A DNA stretch of 64,000 nt from NCBI RefSeq assembly GCF_003217235.1, contig NZ_QJTF01000021.1:1-64000 (forward strand). The letters run 5' to 3'. The notes under the pieces were generated by a model that was not told the origin of the DNA, searched no databases, and saw only the letters and a program-made list of their open reading frames with translations. The stretch is from Paramesorhizobium leguminum (GTDB lineage Bacteria > Pseudomonadota > Alphaproteobacteria > Rhizobiales > Rhizobiaceae). How positions within the stretch are numbered: the first letter of the stretch is position 1; each line of letters starts with the position of its first letter. This document shows, in pieces, positions 1 to 8,880 of this stretch. A program made the position numbers and the translations under genes.

Positions 1-2
1 GC

Positions 3-206
3 GGGCGCCGTCACATCAGGCCGATGCTCTTCATCGCAGCCCTGACCGCCATCCGCGGCAAAAATGATCTGGCCGCGGCATACAAGGCATTCCTCAAAGC
101 CGGGAAGCCAAAGCGCCTCGCTCTTGCAGCCATCATGCGAAAGATCATCATCCGCGCAAACGCCCGCATCCGTGACCAAATCGCTCCCAAGCCGCAACTG
201 ACTTGA
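3..206 (+). CDS. IS110-family transposase, C-terminal end only (cut by window edge)
   Basis: The frame is open from the left edge and stops at 204-206, giving about 67 residues. The tail reads ...RRHIRPMLFIAALTAIR, then a GKPKRLAL / AAIMRKIIIRANA stretch. This is the typical C-terminal end of IS110/IS116/IS902 transposases (Transposase_20 region), where a short Arg-rich stretch precedes an 'AALTAIR' helix and the 'GKP..LALxAxMRK' helix. The catalytic parts lie outside the window, so it cannot be said whether the element is intact. It fits a mobile element bordering the PhoR region. Confidence 0.75.
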   Translation, partial: GRRHIRPMLFIAALTAIRGKNDLAAAYKAFLKAGKPKRLALAAIMRKIIIRANARIRDQIAPKPQLT

Positions 207-290
207 TGACGGCAATATGGCTTTTGACACCAGCCCAAACATTTCTGCCTGCAAGACGATGAAGTTTCAGGCGAAGAACCCTCTCCTTCC

Positions 291-324
291 GTCATTCCTG
301 TGCTTGTCATAGGAATCCATGCCT
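291..324. repeat. Dispersed palindromic repeat, diverged copy
   Basis: This stretch resembles, in reverse orientation, the 39-bp arm found twice at 29274-29432: both have a GAATGGATCC-like start, a GTGACAAGCAC-like centre and a GGGATGACG-like end. Here several positions differ. The rest of 207-452 shows no convincing gene. Confidence 0.45.
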
Positions 325-452
325 CAACCTATCCATTCACGACAACGGCGCAAAAGGACACCAAGCGATTCCATCAAAAGAGGAAGCTATCAAAGGCAAA
401 TCCAGGAAAGGGCGGGAAGCGGCTTCCGTTTGGATTGCGTAAAAACCGGAAA

Positions 453-863
453 TTAGAGCTTGCGGAAGCGAACCCGGGCGCTTCGTTCTATAGCGGCCAC
501 GGTAAGCTCATCGAGGGTCCAGCGGTCTCGCAGCATTTGCAGGAAAAGCAATTCTTCCTGCTCTACATGCAGATCGGCCGCCGCAATCTCGACCGCCAGC
601 GCATAGGCGGTATCATATAGCCGTTCGGGCAGTGCTCCATGGGCGATGTCGAGGATGCGATCAAGTCCGTCCTCATCTTCCAGCAGCGCATAGCAGCGGG
701 CGGCAAGTTCCGGGAGCCGGCTCGAATCGAAGCCACGGAATACGGGAAGGCGGGTGACGATATTACCGATGGAGGAAAGCTCGGCATCGGTCATTCGGGT
801 ATCGGCCGCCGAAGTCGTGACCATGATATAAACAAGCGCATCCTGCGGCGAAATCTTCGACAT
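453..863 (-). CDS. TerB-like (tellurite-resistance TerB fold) protein
   Basis: A 136-residue protein that is all-helical by composition, with acidic repeated helices (AADTRMTDAEL, AAADLHVEQEELLFL) typical of the TerB/DjlA-N fold, in which two EF-hand-like acidic loops may bind metal. The start is placed at the third possible Met because GAGGAAA lies just upstream of it; two further in-frame ATGs lie 15 and 24 bases upstream. Members occur singly in many rhizobial genomes with no proven tellurite role. No transmembrane segment or signal peptide is visible. It is transcribed alone, divergent from the downstream sensor kinase. The family call is fairly safe and the function unknown. Confidence 0.7.
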   Translation of the reverse strand: MSKISPQDALVYIMVTTSAADTRMTDAELSSIGNIVTRLPVFRGFDSSRLPELAARCYALLEDEDGLDRILDIAHGALPERLYDTAYALAVEIAAADLHVEQEELLFLQMLRDRWTLDELTVAAIERSARVRFRKL

Positions 864-914
864 GCCTTTTCCTCGCATCTTTGGCACGGTCCTCGGCCGA
901 AGGTCAGCGCCGGC

Positions 915-965
915 AAAAAATTGCGGGCTTTCCGGATAAGACCATGCGGCTACAATAGTTTAAAG
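915..965. repeat. Degenerate copy of the 'AAAAGT...CTTTTCGG / GATCATGCGGCTACAA' repeat
   Basis: The segment CTTTCCGGATAAGACCATG followed by CGGCTACAATAG matches, with a few changes, the right half of the repeat at 18006-18075 and its inverted copy at 24890-24961. It sits in the roughly 250-bp intergenic space between terB and the PhoR-like gene, where no gene is visible. Confidence 0.5.
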
Positions 966-1113
966 CCGACGCGAACCTAGAAGGACCACCGCCCAGGCGC
1001 AAGGAATTTTCCTTGCGGCCGCACGGTCTCAGCCGGCATTCCTGTGCTTTGTCGTCAAACTGTCATTCAAGGCGCCTCACTGTCATGTACAGCATGAAAC
1101 CGGAATTCATGCT

Positions 1114-2445
1114 ATGAAGCATGATCAGGCGTTTGGGTATCCTTGGGGCAGGATGAGCGAAATCTATAAGCATCTAACGAAATCAGGGGTTCTGGCACGG
1201 GTTAGCGGGCGCATCGTTCGCGCCCGCCATATTCTAGGTATCGCGTTTTTGGCACTGCTTCTGGTGCTCGTATCGGGGGCCTCCCTGCCGGTCATGGCGG
1301 TTTGCAGCATTGTCCTGCTGTTGGCGGTAGCGGCTTTCATGCCTGCTCCGCGCGTGGAAGAAGCCCTTGCAAGCTCTGGCGGAGGGCCGGAAAGCGGCCT
1401 GTCGCGCATTTCCGGCGAACATCTGGCCGAGCAACTACCCGATCCGATGATCATCTTCGATGCCGGCGGCATGGTGCTCTATGCCAACAAGGTAGCCCGG
1501 GAGGCGTTTCAGCCTCTCACCGAGGATACCACGCTTTATCTGCGCTTTCGCGCGCCGGAGATGCACGGACTGATCCAGGGGGTGATCACCGATGGCGAAC
1601 CCCGCGCCATCGATTATTTCGAGCGCCTGCCGCTTGACCGCTGGTACAAGGCCATGGTCATGGCGCTCGATGCCGGCGAGGGCCATCCGGCATCCTTCGT
1701 GCTGCTTTTTCGCGACCAGACCGAGATGCGCAGGATCGACCGGATGCGGTCGGATTTCATTGCCAACGCCAGCCATGAATTGCGCACGCCGCTCGCCTCG
1801 TTGCGCGGCTTCATCGAAACACTTCAAGGGCCTGCCCGCAACGATGCGGCGGCGCGGGAGAAATTTCTCCAGATCATGCAGAAGCAGGCCGAGCGCATGG
1901 CGCGTCTCATCGATGACCTGCTCTCGCTTTCCCGCATCGAAATGAGGGCTCATATTGCGGTAACGCAAAGCATCGATCTCGCCAACGTCATGAACCATGT
2001 GGCGGATTCACTCACCCCGCTTGCCAACGGGCTGGAGATAACGATCGAACGGCAGATCCCGGCTCATCCCGTCAAAGTGCTGGGCGATCGCGACGAGCTG
2101 ATCCAGGTGTTTCAGAACCTGGCTGAAAACGCGTGCAAATACGGTCAGTCGGGCAAGCGCGTCATCATGCGCCTGGAGGAGGAAAACGGGCCGGACGGCA
2201 AGGAAGTCGTGGCCTCGATCGAGGATTTCGGTCCGGGCATTCCATCGGAGCACCTGCCGCGCCTCACCGAACGTTTCTATCGTGTCGATGTGGAAACAAG
2301 CCGCGCGCAGAAGGGGACAGGTTTGGGCCTCGCGATCGTCAAGCACATCCTGACACGCCATCGGGGCCGGCTCGTGATTCGCTCGCAGGCGGGCCAGGGA
2401 TCGACATTCATCGTTCGCTTTACGGCACTGGAAACAAAAGGCTGA
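1114..2445 (+). CDS. phoR: PhoR-like membrane sensor histidine kinase
   Basis: A 443-residue sensor kinase. Two adjacent membrane segments (about residues 38-76) are followed by a PAS domain (about 103-200, starting near EQLPDPMIIFDAGG) and a HisKA dimerisation helix with phospho-acceptor His221 in ASHELRTPLASL. A HATPase domain follows, with N box (QNLAENACKYG), G1 box (EDFGPGIP) and G2 box (KGTGLGLAIVKHI). This order, with no periplasmic loop, matches PhoR, the phosphate-starvation kinase of alphaproteobacteria; PhoB and pst genes are not in this window. The start is uncertain: the ATG at 1114 has no clear ribosome site, and the ATG at 1153 (MSEIYK) has GGGGCAGG directly abutting it. Confidence 0.8.
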   Translation: MKHDQAFGYPWGRMSEIYKHLTKSGVLARVSGRIVRARHILGIAFLALLLVLVSGASLPVMAVCSIVLLLAVAAFMPAPRVEEALASSGGGPESGLSRISGEHLAEQLPDPMIIFDAGGMVLYANKVAREAFQPLTEDTTLYLRFRAPEMHGLIQGVITDGEPRAIDYFERLPLDRWYKAMVMALDAGEGHPASFVLLFRDQTEMRRIDRMRSDFIANASHELRTPLASLRGFIETLQGPARNDAAAREKFLQIMQKQAERMARLIDDLLSLSRIEMRAHIAVTQSIDLANVMNHVADSLTPLANGLEITIERQIPAHPVKVLGDRDELIQVFQNLAENACKYGQSGKRVIMRLEEENGPDGKEVVASIEDFGPGIPSEHLPRLTERFYRVDVETSRAQKGTGLGLAIVKHILTRHRGRLVIRSQAGQGSTFIVRFTALETKG

Positions 2446-2595
2446 GGGGTGCCGTGTGTTCATTCTGCCTCAGGCCGCCACAAAAAGAATTCTCCAGCGA
2501 ATCCGCCTTTTTCAAACAACATTATACCAGTAACCCTTTCTTGAGGGCCGCCCATCGGCGGATCGCGCATCGCTTGGGTTTCACCGGAATCGAAA

Positions 2596-3516
2596 TTGGG
2601 TATCTATCTCCCCATCGCCGAAATCTCTGTCAACATGCTGGTTATTCTGGGCATGGGGGCAGCGGTCGGCTTTCTTTCTGGGATGTTCGGCGTCAGCGGC
2701 GGCTTTCTCATCACCCCCCTACTCATATTTTATAACATCCCGCCGGTGGTCGCGGTGGCGACGGGCGTCAACCAGGTCATCGCTTCTTCCGTGTCCGGCG
2801 CGCTCGCCCATTTCAAGCGGCGCACGCTCGATATCAAACTCGGGCTCCTACTGGTGGCGGGCGGTCTTCTAGGTTCGCTGATCGGCATTTCACTCTTCTC
2901 GCTGCTGCGTGAACTCGGCCAGCTCGACCTGATTGTTTCTCTGCTCTATGTGCTGCTGCTCGGCACGGTCGGCGGTCTGATGCTTATCGAGAGCTTTCGC
3001 GCGCTGCAACGGGTTCGCCGCGGGCAGGCCGTCAACCTGAAGCGGCCCGGGCAGCACAATTGGGTGCACCGCCTGCCGCTGAAGATGCGTTTCCGCGCCT
3101 CGAAAATCTATGTCAGCGTCATACCCGTGCTCGGCATCGGCTTTTTCATCGGCATCCTCGCCGCAATCATGGGTGTGGGCGGCGGCTTCATCATGGTGCC
3201 GGCGCTGATCTACCTCCTGCGCGTGCCGACCAACGTGGTCATCGGCACATCGCTGTTTCAAGTCACCTTCGTCACCGCCTTCGCCACTGTCATGCAGGCG
3301 ATGACCAACCATTCGGTGGACATCGTGCTGGCGCTGCTGCTGATGATCGGCGGGGTGATCGGCGCGCAATATGGCGCGCGCGTCGGGCAGAAATTGCGCG
3401 GCGAGCAGCTTCGGCTGTTGCTGGCGCTTCTGGTGCTTGCGGTTGCGCTTCGCCTTGCCTTCGGACTTTTCATCAGGCCGGATAATCTCTTTTCGATATC
3501 GCTTGCGGACGGATGA
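2596..3516 (+). CDS. TSUP/TauE-SafE family membrane transporter
   Basis: A 306-residue polytopic membrane protein of the sulfite exporter TauE/SafE (TSUP) family. Two homologous halves each begin with a glycine-rich signature: GFLSGMFGVSGGF near the N-terminus and GILAAIMGVGGGF near residue 195. The family moves anions such as sulfite or organosulfonates across the inner membrane, but the substrate here is unknown. A TTG start at 2596 is preferred because the family N-terminus (MGIYLPIAEISVN) is conserved in rhizobial homologues; an ATG at 2635 is the alternative. The next gene starts 3 bases after its stop, so the two probably form an operon. Confidence 0.85.
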   Translation: MGIYLPIAEISVNMLVILGMGAAVGFLSGMFGVSGGFLITPLLIFYNIPPVVAVATGVNQVIASSVSGALAHFKRRTLDIKLGLLLVAGGLLGSLIGISLFSLLRELGQLDLIVSLLYVLLLGTVGGLMLIESFRALQRVRRGQAVNLKRPGQHNWVHRLPLKMRFRASKIYVSVIPVLGIGFFIGILAAIMGVGGGFIMVPALIYLLRVPTNVVIGTSLFQVTFVTAFATVMQAMTNHSVDIVLALLLMIGGVIGAQYGARVGQKLRGEQLRLLLALLVLAVALRLAFGLFIRPDNLFSISLADG

Positions 3517-3519
3517 GCC

Positions 3520-4356
3520 ATGGTTTCCCGGCGCTACCCGCATTCGATATGGCAAATAGTCCTCGCAGGCAGCCTTTTCCTTGGCGCCTCGCCCTCCCTC
3601 GCCCAGACGGCGCCGCCGGGCGAGACAATCGAAGCATCGACTGCCCAAGCAGAAACGATCGAGATCGGGCTTTCTACCGAAACCATCGCCATCACTTCGA
3701 ATTTCCGGGGGACCGACCTCACCATCTTCGGGGCGCTCGACAATGCCGACCCGCTGACCAGACGGCAGGGGCGCTACGACATCGTCGTCGTCCTGCAAGG
3801 GCCGGATCGCGACCTTGTGATGCGCAAGAAGCAGCGCTATCTCGGCGTGTGGGTGAATGCGGAATCGCAGACCTTTCTCGGCGTTCCGCTTTCCTATTCG
3901 CTCGCCTCGACCCGCAGCCTGCAGGATATCACCGATCCGGAGGCATATCGCCAGCTCTCGCTCGGCGTCGACAATTTCCATCTGACGGCGGTGATTTCCG
4001 AAAACTCCCCGCAGGACATCAAGCAATTCGGCCAGGAGTTGCGGGAAATTAAAACACAGGACGGCCTCTACACCCAGCGCATCGGCGGCGTGGAGTTTAT
4101 TTCGCCAACCTTGTTCCGCGCAACGCTGTCGCTGCCAACGAATGTTCCAGTGGGGCGGCATAAAGCAAGGGCGCTGCTGTTTCGTAACGGGACCTTCCTG
4201 CGCGAGGCGAATACCAGCCTGCAGATCGTCAAGGCCGGCCTTGAATACCGCATCTACGACGCGGCGCAGAACCATAGCCTGCTCTACGGCTTGTTCGCCG
4301 TATTGCTCGCCGTCGTTACCGGCTGGTTCGGGAGGCTGTTGTTCCGCAGGGATTAG
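3520..4356 (+). CDS. TIGR02186 family (Alph_Pro_TM) secreted/membrane protein
   Basis: A 278-residue protein with an N-terminal signal peptide ending near SPSLAQ, a periplasmic beta-rich domain (ETIEIGLSTETIAITSNF, then RGTDLTIFGAL), and one C-terminal membrane helix (about 252-272, SLLYGLFAVLLAVVTGWFG). This is the layout of TIGR02186/PF09608, a family of unknown function that in alphaproteobacteria usually lies directly behind a TSUP transporter, as here. It probably works with that transporter at the inner membrane; the role is inferred from context only. Confidence 0.8.
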   Translation: MVSRRYPHSIWQIVLAGSLFLGASPSLAQTAPPGETIEASTAQAETIEIGLSTETIAITSNFRGTDLTIFGALDNADPLTRRQGRYDIVVVLQGPDRDLVMRKKQRYLGVWVNAESQTFLGVPLSYSLASTRSLQDITDPEAYRQLSLGVDNFHLTAVISENSPQDIKQFGQELREIKTQDGLYTQRIGGVEFISPTLFRATLSLPTNVPVGRHKARALLFRNGTFLREANTSLQIVKAGLEYRIYDAAQNHSLLYGLFAVLLAVVTGWFGRLLFRRD

Positions 4357-4390
4357 AGCTTTTCGCATTTTGATGGAATCGATGCGTACG

Positions 4391-4525
4391 CCCTCGTCCT
4401 TCGAGGCTCCATTCCGCTTCGCTCCACTACACACCTCAGGATGAGGGCTACTGAGACGCTGCGCCCTTCATCCTCATCCTGAGGTGCGAGCGAAGCGAGC
4501 CTCGAAGGGCGAGGATGAAGGGCTC
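4391..4525. repeat. Large imperfect inverted repeat
   Basis: Two arms of about 55 bases face each other. The left arm contains TCGTCCTTCGAGGCTCC and CACCTCAGGATGAGG. The right arm contains CCTCATCCTGAGGTGCGAG and GCCTCGAAGGGCGAGG. The transcript could fold into a long stem and may end transcripts from both sides (TIGR02186 rightward, pdeM leftward). The CCTCATCCTGAGGTGCGAG motif is a common dispersed repeat in Rhizobiales chromosomes (recalled, not searched). Confidence 0.75.
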
Positions 4526-4571
4526 CGCCGGCGATCAATGCTGTTTCTATTAAACAGTAAGCCGCTCACAT

Positions 4572-5279
4572 CTAACCCGAAAACAGCGCCGAGCGCCCGA
4601 CGGGATAGACGCGGTCAGCGCCAAGCATGAAGGCCAAAAGCCGCGCTTCATCGAAGAGCCCGCGAAATGCCCGGTCCAGCACGTTGAGCGCGCCGGTATA
4701 GGCGCCGAAGGCGGGCATGATCAGCCGGTTGCCATCGCTGGCGAAACAGGAACGGCGCACCGAGCGCCCGCGGCGGACGATGCGCGCAGCCGGGTGCAGA
4801 TGCCCGGCGATTTCGCCCGGCACGCAGCCTGATTGCGGCTCGTGACGTAAGATGAGCGGGCCGATGGCCAGTTCGCTTGCCACATCGCCCGGCAAGTCGA
4901 CCGGGTTTTCCGGATCGTGGTTGCCGGTGATCCATACCCACTCGCGCCCCGCTATCAGGGCTTTGAGTCGCAACGCATAGAGCGTGGGCAGGCGGGCGGA
5001 GGCTTTGGCATCATGGAAACTGTCGCCGAGGCTGACCACCGTGGCGGGGTTATAACGGGTGATGACGGCGGCGAGGAGATCAAGCGTTGCGGCGGTATCA
5101 TAGGGCGGCAGCATCATGCCGCGCCGGGCAAAAGAGGAGCCCTTCTCCATATGCAGGTCGGAGACCACAAGCAGCCGCATTTCGGGCAAATAGAGCGCGC
5201 CGGTGGAATCGCAGAGGGCCTCTACTCCGGCGATGGCCGCGTTTGCCATGCCGCTATTCGCGTGTAACGCTATAGTCAT
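4572..5279 (-). CDS. pdeM: Ligase-associated DNA damage response endonuclease PdeM
   Basis: A 235-residue calcineurin-like metallophosphoesterase. Metal-binding motifs appear in the standard order: DLH (residues 41-43), GDSFHD (85-90), GNHD (about 118-121) and a late GHLHP. This length and motif set match PdeM, the nuclease that accompanies bacterial ATP-dependent ligase, exonuclease and Lhr-like helicase in a DNA-repair cluster. Its ATG overlaps the helicase stop (ATGA), so the two are translationally coupled. The ligase and exonuclease genes lie about 4 kb away on the other strand. Confidence 0.9.
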   Translation of the reverse strand: MTIALHANSGMANAAIAGVEALCDSTGALYLPEMRLLVVSDLHMEKGSSFARRGMMLPPYDTAATLDLLAAVITRYNPATVVSLGDSFHDAKASARLPTLYALRLKALIAGREWVWITGNHDPENPVDLPGDVASELAIGPLILRHEPQSGCVPGEIAGHLHPAARIVRRGRSVRRSCFASDGNRLIMPAFGAYTGALNVLDRAFRGLFDEARLLAFMLGADRVYPVGRSALFSG

Positions 5280-7801
5280 TTCTCTCCCATTACTTCACGG
5301 ATCAATTCATCGGCGGCTTCCGCCAGAAGCACATCATTGGCCTCGCCTGCCACCGATTCCCTGCCGATATCGAGCATCACCGGAAGGGCCAGCGGCGAGA
5401 CCTGCGTGAGACTGCGATGCACGATTCGTCCCTTGATGCGCGAGAGCATATCGCCCAGGCGGCGAATGTCGAGAAGGCCGGTGGCGGCATCGGCGCGGGT
5501 GGCCTTGAGCAGGATATGGTCCGGCTCGTGGGTGCGCAGCACGTCATAGATCAGGTCGGTCGAAACCGTCACCTGGCGGCCGGTCTTCTCCTGGCCCGGA
5601 TGACGTCGTTCGATCAGCCCGGAAATCACGGCGCAATTGCGGAACGTGCGTTTCAGGAGATAGCTTTCATCAAGCCATGCCTCCAGATCGTCGCCCAGCA
5701 TGTCCTCATCGAACAATGCCCCGAGCGGCAGTTCGCCACTGCGGAACATCGCGCCCAGATCGCGCAAGGCCCAGACGCCGATGGAATAATCGGTGGCGAC
5801 GAAGCCTAATGGCCGAGCCTTCGCCCGCTCCAGCCGCCGCGTCAGCAGCATGCCGAGGGTCTGATGGGCGAGCCTGCCCTCGAAGGGGTAGGCCACCATG
5901 TAATAGCGGCTGCCACGCGGAAAGGTCTCGACCAGAAGCTCGCCCGCCTTGGGCAGGACGGATTTCCGTCGCTGGATTTCCAGCCATTCATGAACCTGAT
6001 CGGGCAGCGCATCCCAGCGCTCAGGATCGGCCAGCATGGCGCGGACCTCGCCTGCGAGGTAGGTGGAAAGCGGGAACCTGCCACCGGCATAGACCGGGAT
6101 CTTGGCATCCTGTCCCGCCGCATTGGAGGCGATGCATTCATTGTCGCGGATGCCTTCGAAGCGCAGCACCTTGCCGGCGAACAGGAATGTATCGCCCGGC
6201 GCCATGGTTTCGAGGAAATATTCCTCGATCTTGCCCAGCACCCGCCCGCCATAGGCCTTGCCGCGCCCGCTTCTGGTAAGCCGCACGTTCAGTTCCGGCG
6301 CCTCGACGATGGTGCCGATATTGAGCCTGTATGCTTGAGCGATGCGCGGATGGCTGACGCGCCATGTGCCGTCGGCGGTCTTGCGGATCTTGGCGAAGCG
6401 CTCATAGCTCTTCAGCGCATAGCCGCCGGTCGCGACGAATTCGAGGATATGGTCGAAGGTTTCGCGCGGCAGATCGGCATAGGGCGCGGCGGAGCGGATT
6501 TCGCGGTAGAGCAGGTCGGCGTTGAACGGCGCGGCGCAGGCCATGCCCAGCACGTGCTGGGCGAGCACATCGAGTGCGCCTTCGACAAGCGGCGGCGTGT
6601 CCTGTGCGCCCAGATAATTGGCATCGAGCGCGGCCTGGCATTCCATCACCTCGAAGCGGTTGGCCGGAACCAGGATGGCGTGGCTTGGCTCGTCCATGCG
6701 GTGATTGGCGCGGCCGATGCGCTGGGCAAGGCGGCTTGCGCCCTTCGGCGCGCCGACATGGATCACCAGATCGACATCGCCCCAGTCGATGCCGAGATCG
6801 AGCGTGGAGGTGGCGACCACGGCGCGCAAGCTGTTTCCCGCCATCGCCTGCTCGACCTTGCGGCGCTGGCCGGCATCGAGCGAGCCATGGTGGAGCGCAA
6901 TCGGCAACGTATCCTCGTTGATGCGCCATAGCTCCTGGAACAGCATTTCCGCCTGGCTGCGCGTATTGACGAAGAGCAGCGTGGTGCGGTGGCGGCGGAT
7001 CGCCTCGTAGATATCGGGCAGCGCATAGCGCGCGGAATGCCCGGCCCAAGGGATGTGCTCGGCGGATTTGAGAATGGAAATCTCCGGCTTCGCCCCGCCC
7101 TCGACCGTGATCAGACCTGCCATCGGCTGCGTCTCGTCCTGCCCGACCAGCCAGCGCCGCAATTCATCCGGTTCCGCCACCGTCGCCGACAAGCCGATGG
7201 TCTGCATGTCGGGCTTCAATTGTCTCAAGCGCGCCAGCCCCAGCGAGAGGAGATGGCCACGCTTGGAAATGACCAGCGAGTGGAGTTCGTCGAGCACAAC
7301 ATAGCGCAGTCCGGCGAAAAACCGCTCCGCATCCTTGGAGGCGATGAGCAGGGCGAGCTGTTCGGGCGTCGTCAGGAGGATATCGGGCGGCGCGAGCTTC
7401 TGGCGCTGGCGCTTGTGCGCAGGCGTATCGCCGGTGCGCGTCTCGACAGTGATGGGCAGTTGCATCTCTTCGACGGGAATACCGAGATTGCGATGGATAT
7501 CGACGGCAAGCGCCTTCAGCGGCGAGATATAGAGCGTGTGGATGCCTTGCCTCGCGACACCCGGCCTGTTGCGGCGGCCCACGCGTCCTGCCAGATCGAC
7601 CAGCGAGGGCAGGAAGCCGGCGAGCGTCTTGCCGGCGCCGGTGGGGGCGATCAGCAGCATCGAGCGACCCCGTTCGGCCTCGGCCAGAAGCTCCAGTTGA
7701 TGCGGACGCGGCTGCCAGCCCTTCGCGCGGAACCATTCAAGGAATGGCTCCGGCAGGGGGAAGGGCTTTTCGGCAGGCGCAGGCTTCGCGTTCAGGGTCA
7801 C
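5276..7801 (-). CDS. Ligase-associated DEXH-box DNA helicase (Lhr-like)
   Basis: An 841-residue superfamily 2 helicase. Motif I is APTGAGKTLAGFLP (near residue 55) and motif II is DELH. Motif III is LSATV. Motif VI is QRIGRANHRMDEP. Domains of the Lhr core follow: a winged helix and the DUF4145-like C-terminal region. This length and the Lhr-core arrangement match the 'ligase-associated DNA damage response DEXH box helicase' family, a 3'-5' translocase thought to remodel damaged DNA. It is the first gene of a leftward pair with pdeM. Confidence 0.9.
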   Translation of the reverse strand: MTLNAKPAPAEKPFPLPEPFLEWFRAKGWQPRPHQLELLAEAERGRSMLLIAPTGAGKTLAGFLPSLVDLAGRVGRRNRPGVARQGIHTLYISPLKALAVDIHRNLGIPVEEMQLPITVETRTGDTPAHKRQRQKLAPPDILLTTPEQLALLIASKDAERFFAGLRYVVLDELHSLVISKRGHLLSLGLARLRQLKPDMQTIGLSATVAEPDELRRWLVGQDETQPMAGLITVEGGAKPEISILKSAEHIPWAGHSARYALPDIYEAIRRHRTTLLFVNTRSQAEMLFQELWRINEDTLPIALHHGSLDAGQRRKVEQAMAGNSLRAVVATSTLDLGIDWGDVDLVIHVGAPKGASRLAQRIGRANHRMDEPSHAILVPANRFEVMECQAALDANYLGAQDTPPLVEGALDVLAQHVLGMACAAPFNADLLYREIRSAAPYADLPRETFDHILEFVATGGYALKSYERFAKIRKTADGTWRVSHPRIAQAYRLNIGTIVEAPELNVRLTRSGRGKAYGGRVLGKIEEYFLETMAPGDTFLFAGKVLRFEGIRDNECIASNAAGQDAKIPVYAGGRFPLSTYLAGEVRAMLADPERWDALPDQVHEWLEIQRRKSVLPKAGELLVETFPRGSRYYMVAYPFEGRLAHQTLGMLLTRRLERAKARPLGFVATDYSIGVWALRDLGAMFRSGELPLGALFDEDMLGDDLEAWLDESYLLKRTFRNCAVISGLIERRHPGQEKTGRQVTVSTDLIYDVLRTHEPDHILLKATRADAATGLLDIRRLGDMLSRIKGRIVHRSLTQVSPLALPVMLDIGRESVAGEANDVLLAEAADELIREVMGEK

Positions 7802-7863
7802 GCGGGGGAAGTTAATGCGTCACCGCGCCGCCGCCAAGGATTTTGTTCACTTTTGTTCTTGTT

Positions 7864-8781
7864 TTAGATTCGCCGCGCGACGGTGATGATGCCGGTGAGT
7901 GGCTCGCCGCGGTCATGGCGGATCGTGGCCTTGTTCATTTCGAGCGGCTCGAAGCCGTGCTGGTCCAGAAGGCGGCGGACATAGACCACCGAATGAGTGA
8001 AGCGCAGCGAGGGTTGCAGGACGAGTTCTTCCTGCGACGCGTCTTCATGCGTCTCGACGGAAAACGCGAACAGGCCGCCCGGCTCCATTATGGTTGCGAT
8101 ATTGGCGAAAGCGCGGTCGAGAGCTCCGACATAGACGAACACATCCGCAGCAACCACGAGATCGACCGGGTTATCGGGCTTTTTCAATTCATTGACGTCG
8201 CCTTTTGCGAGGCGGTCGTAGAAGCCTTTTTCTTCCGCCTTGCGCAGCATGGCGTCCGAGAGATCGATGCCTTCCAGAAAATCCGCCGAAGCGCGCAGCC
8301 GCTCACCCATCAGGCCGGTTCCGCAGCCTAGATCGATCACGCGGCGATAGCGGCGGTTTACCCCTACCCGAGCGATGGCCTCAGCAAGAAGTTCAGGAAC
8401 GCGATAGTCGAGCTTGTCGAGAAGGGCCGTTTCGAAAGTGGGCGCATAGGCGTCGAACAAGGTTTCTACGTAAGCAACCGGCGGCGTATCAGGCTGGGCC
8501 GTCAGGCCAAGGCTTGCCAGCTTCAGGCTCGCGCCGAACCGGTCGTTCGCATCGGCGGCGAGCACTCCGCGCCATGCCTTGGCAGCGGCTTCCAGATGAC
8601 CGGCCTTTTCCTCCATCTCGCCCAGGCGGAAAAGACCCGCCACCCAATCCGGCGTGATTTCCAGCGCCTGCCGCATGAGGTCCGCCGCACCCGCATGATC
8701 GCCCGCCTCGAACATCATCTCGGCATAATGGGCACGGCGGTCGGCGATGAGATCGCCCGAGGAAAGGAATGCGCGTGTCAT
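7864..8781 (-). CDS. Class I SAM-dependent methyltransferase with N-terminal TPR-like repeats
   Basis: A 305-residue protein. Residues 1-95 form TPR-like helical pairs (GDHAGAADLMRQALEITPDW, then AGHLEAAAKAWRGVL). Residues about 130-290 form a methyltransferase fold with motif I VIDLGCGTGLMGE and the acidic strand EGIDLSDAMLRKA. Such fusions are annotated as putative methyltransferases of unknown substrate in rhizobia. The gene lies between the two diverging halves of the ligase-associated repair cluster, but nothing in the sequence ties it to repair chemistry. Confidence 0.8.
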   Translation of the reverse strand: MTRAFLSSGDLIADRRAHYAEMMFEAGDHAGAADLMRQALEITPDWVAGLFRLGEMEEKAGHLEAAAKAWRGVLAADANDRFGASLKLASLGLTAQPDTPPVAYVETLFDAYAPTFETALLDKLDYRVPELLAEAIARVGVNRRYRRVIDLGCGTGLMGERLRASADFLEGIDLSDAMLRKAEEKGFYDRLAKGDVNELKKPDNPVDLVVAADVFVYVGALDRAFANIATIMEPGGLFAFSVETHEDASQEELVLQPSLRFTHSVVYVRRLLDQHGFEPLEMNKATIRHDRGEPLTGIITVARRI

Positions 8782-8880
8782 GAAAACCGGATTTTTATGA
8801 TTGAGGTGCGCGGCATATGATCTTCAACCCGAGCTTTGGCAAGGCTTTTCTCCCGTCACGTTCCTCCCTATCTTGCATAA

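Noticed and set aside
300-620. Rightward open frame of 106 codons
   Set aside because: No ribosome site, random-looking residues, and overlap with the terB gene on the other strand.
2890-4434. Leftward open frame of 514 codons
   Set aside because: It is antisense to the TSUP and TIGR02186 genes, with composition typical of GC-rich shadow frames and no ribosome site or domain.
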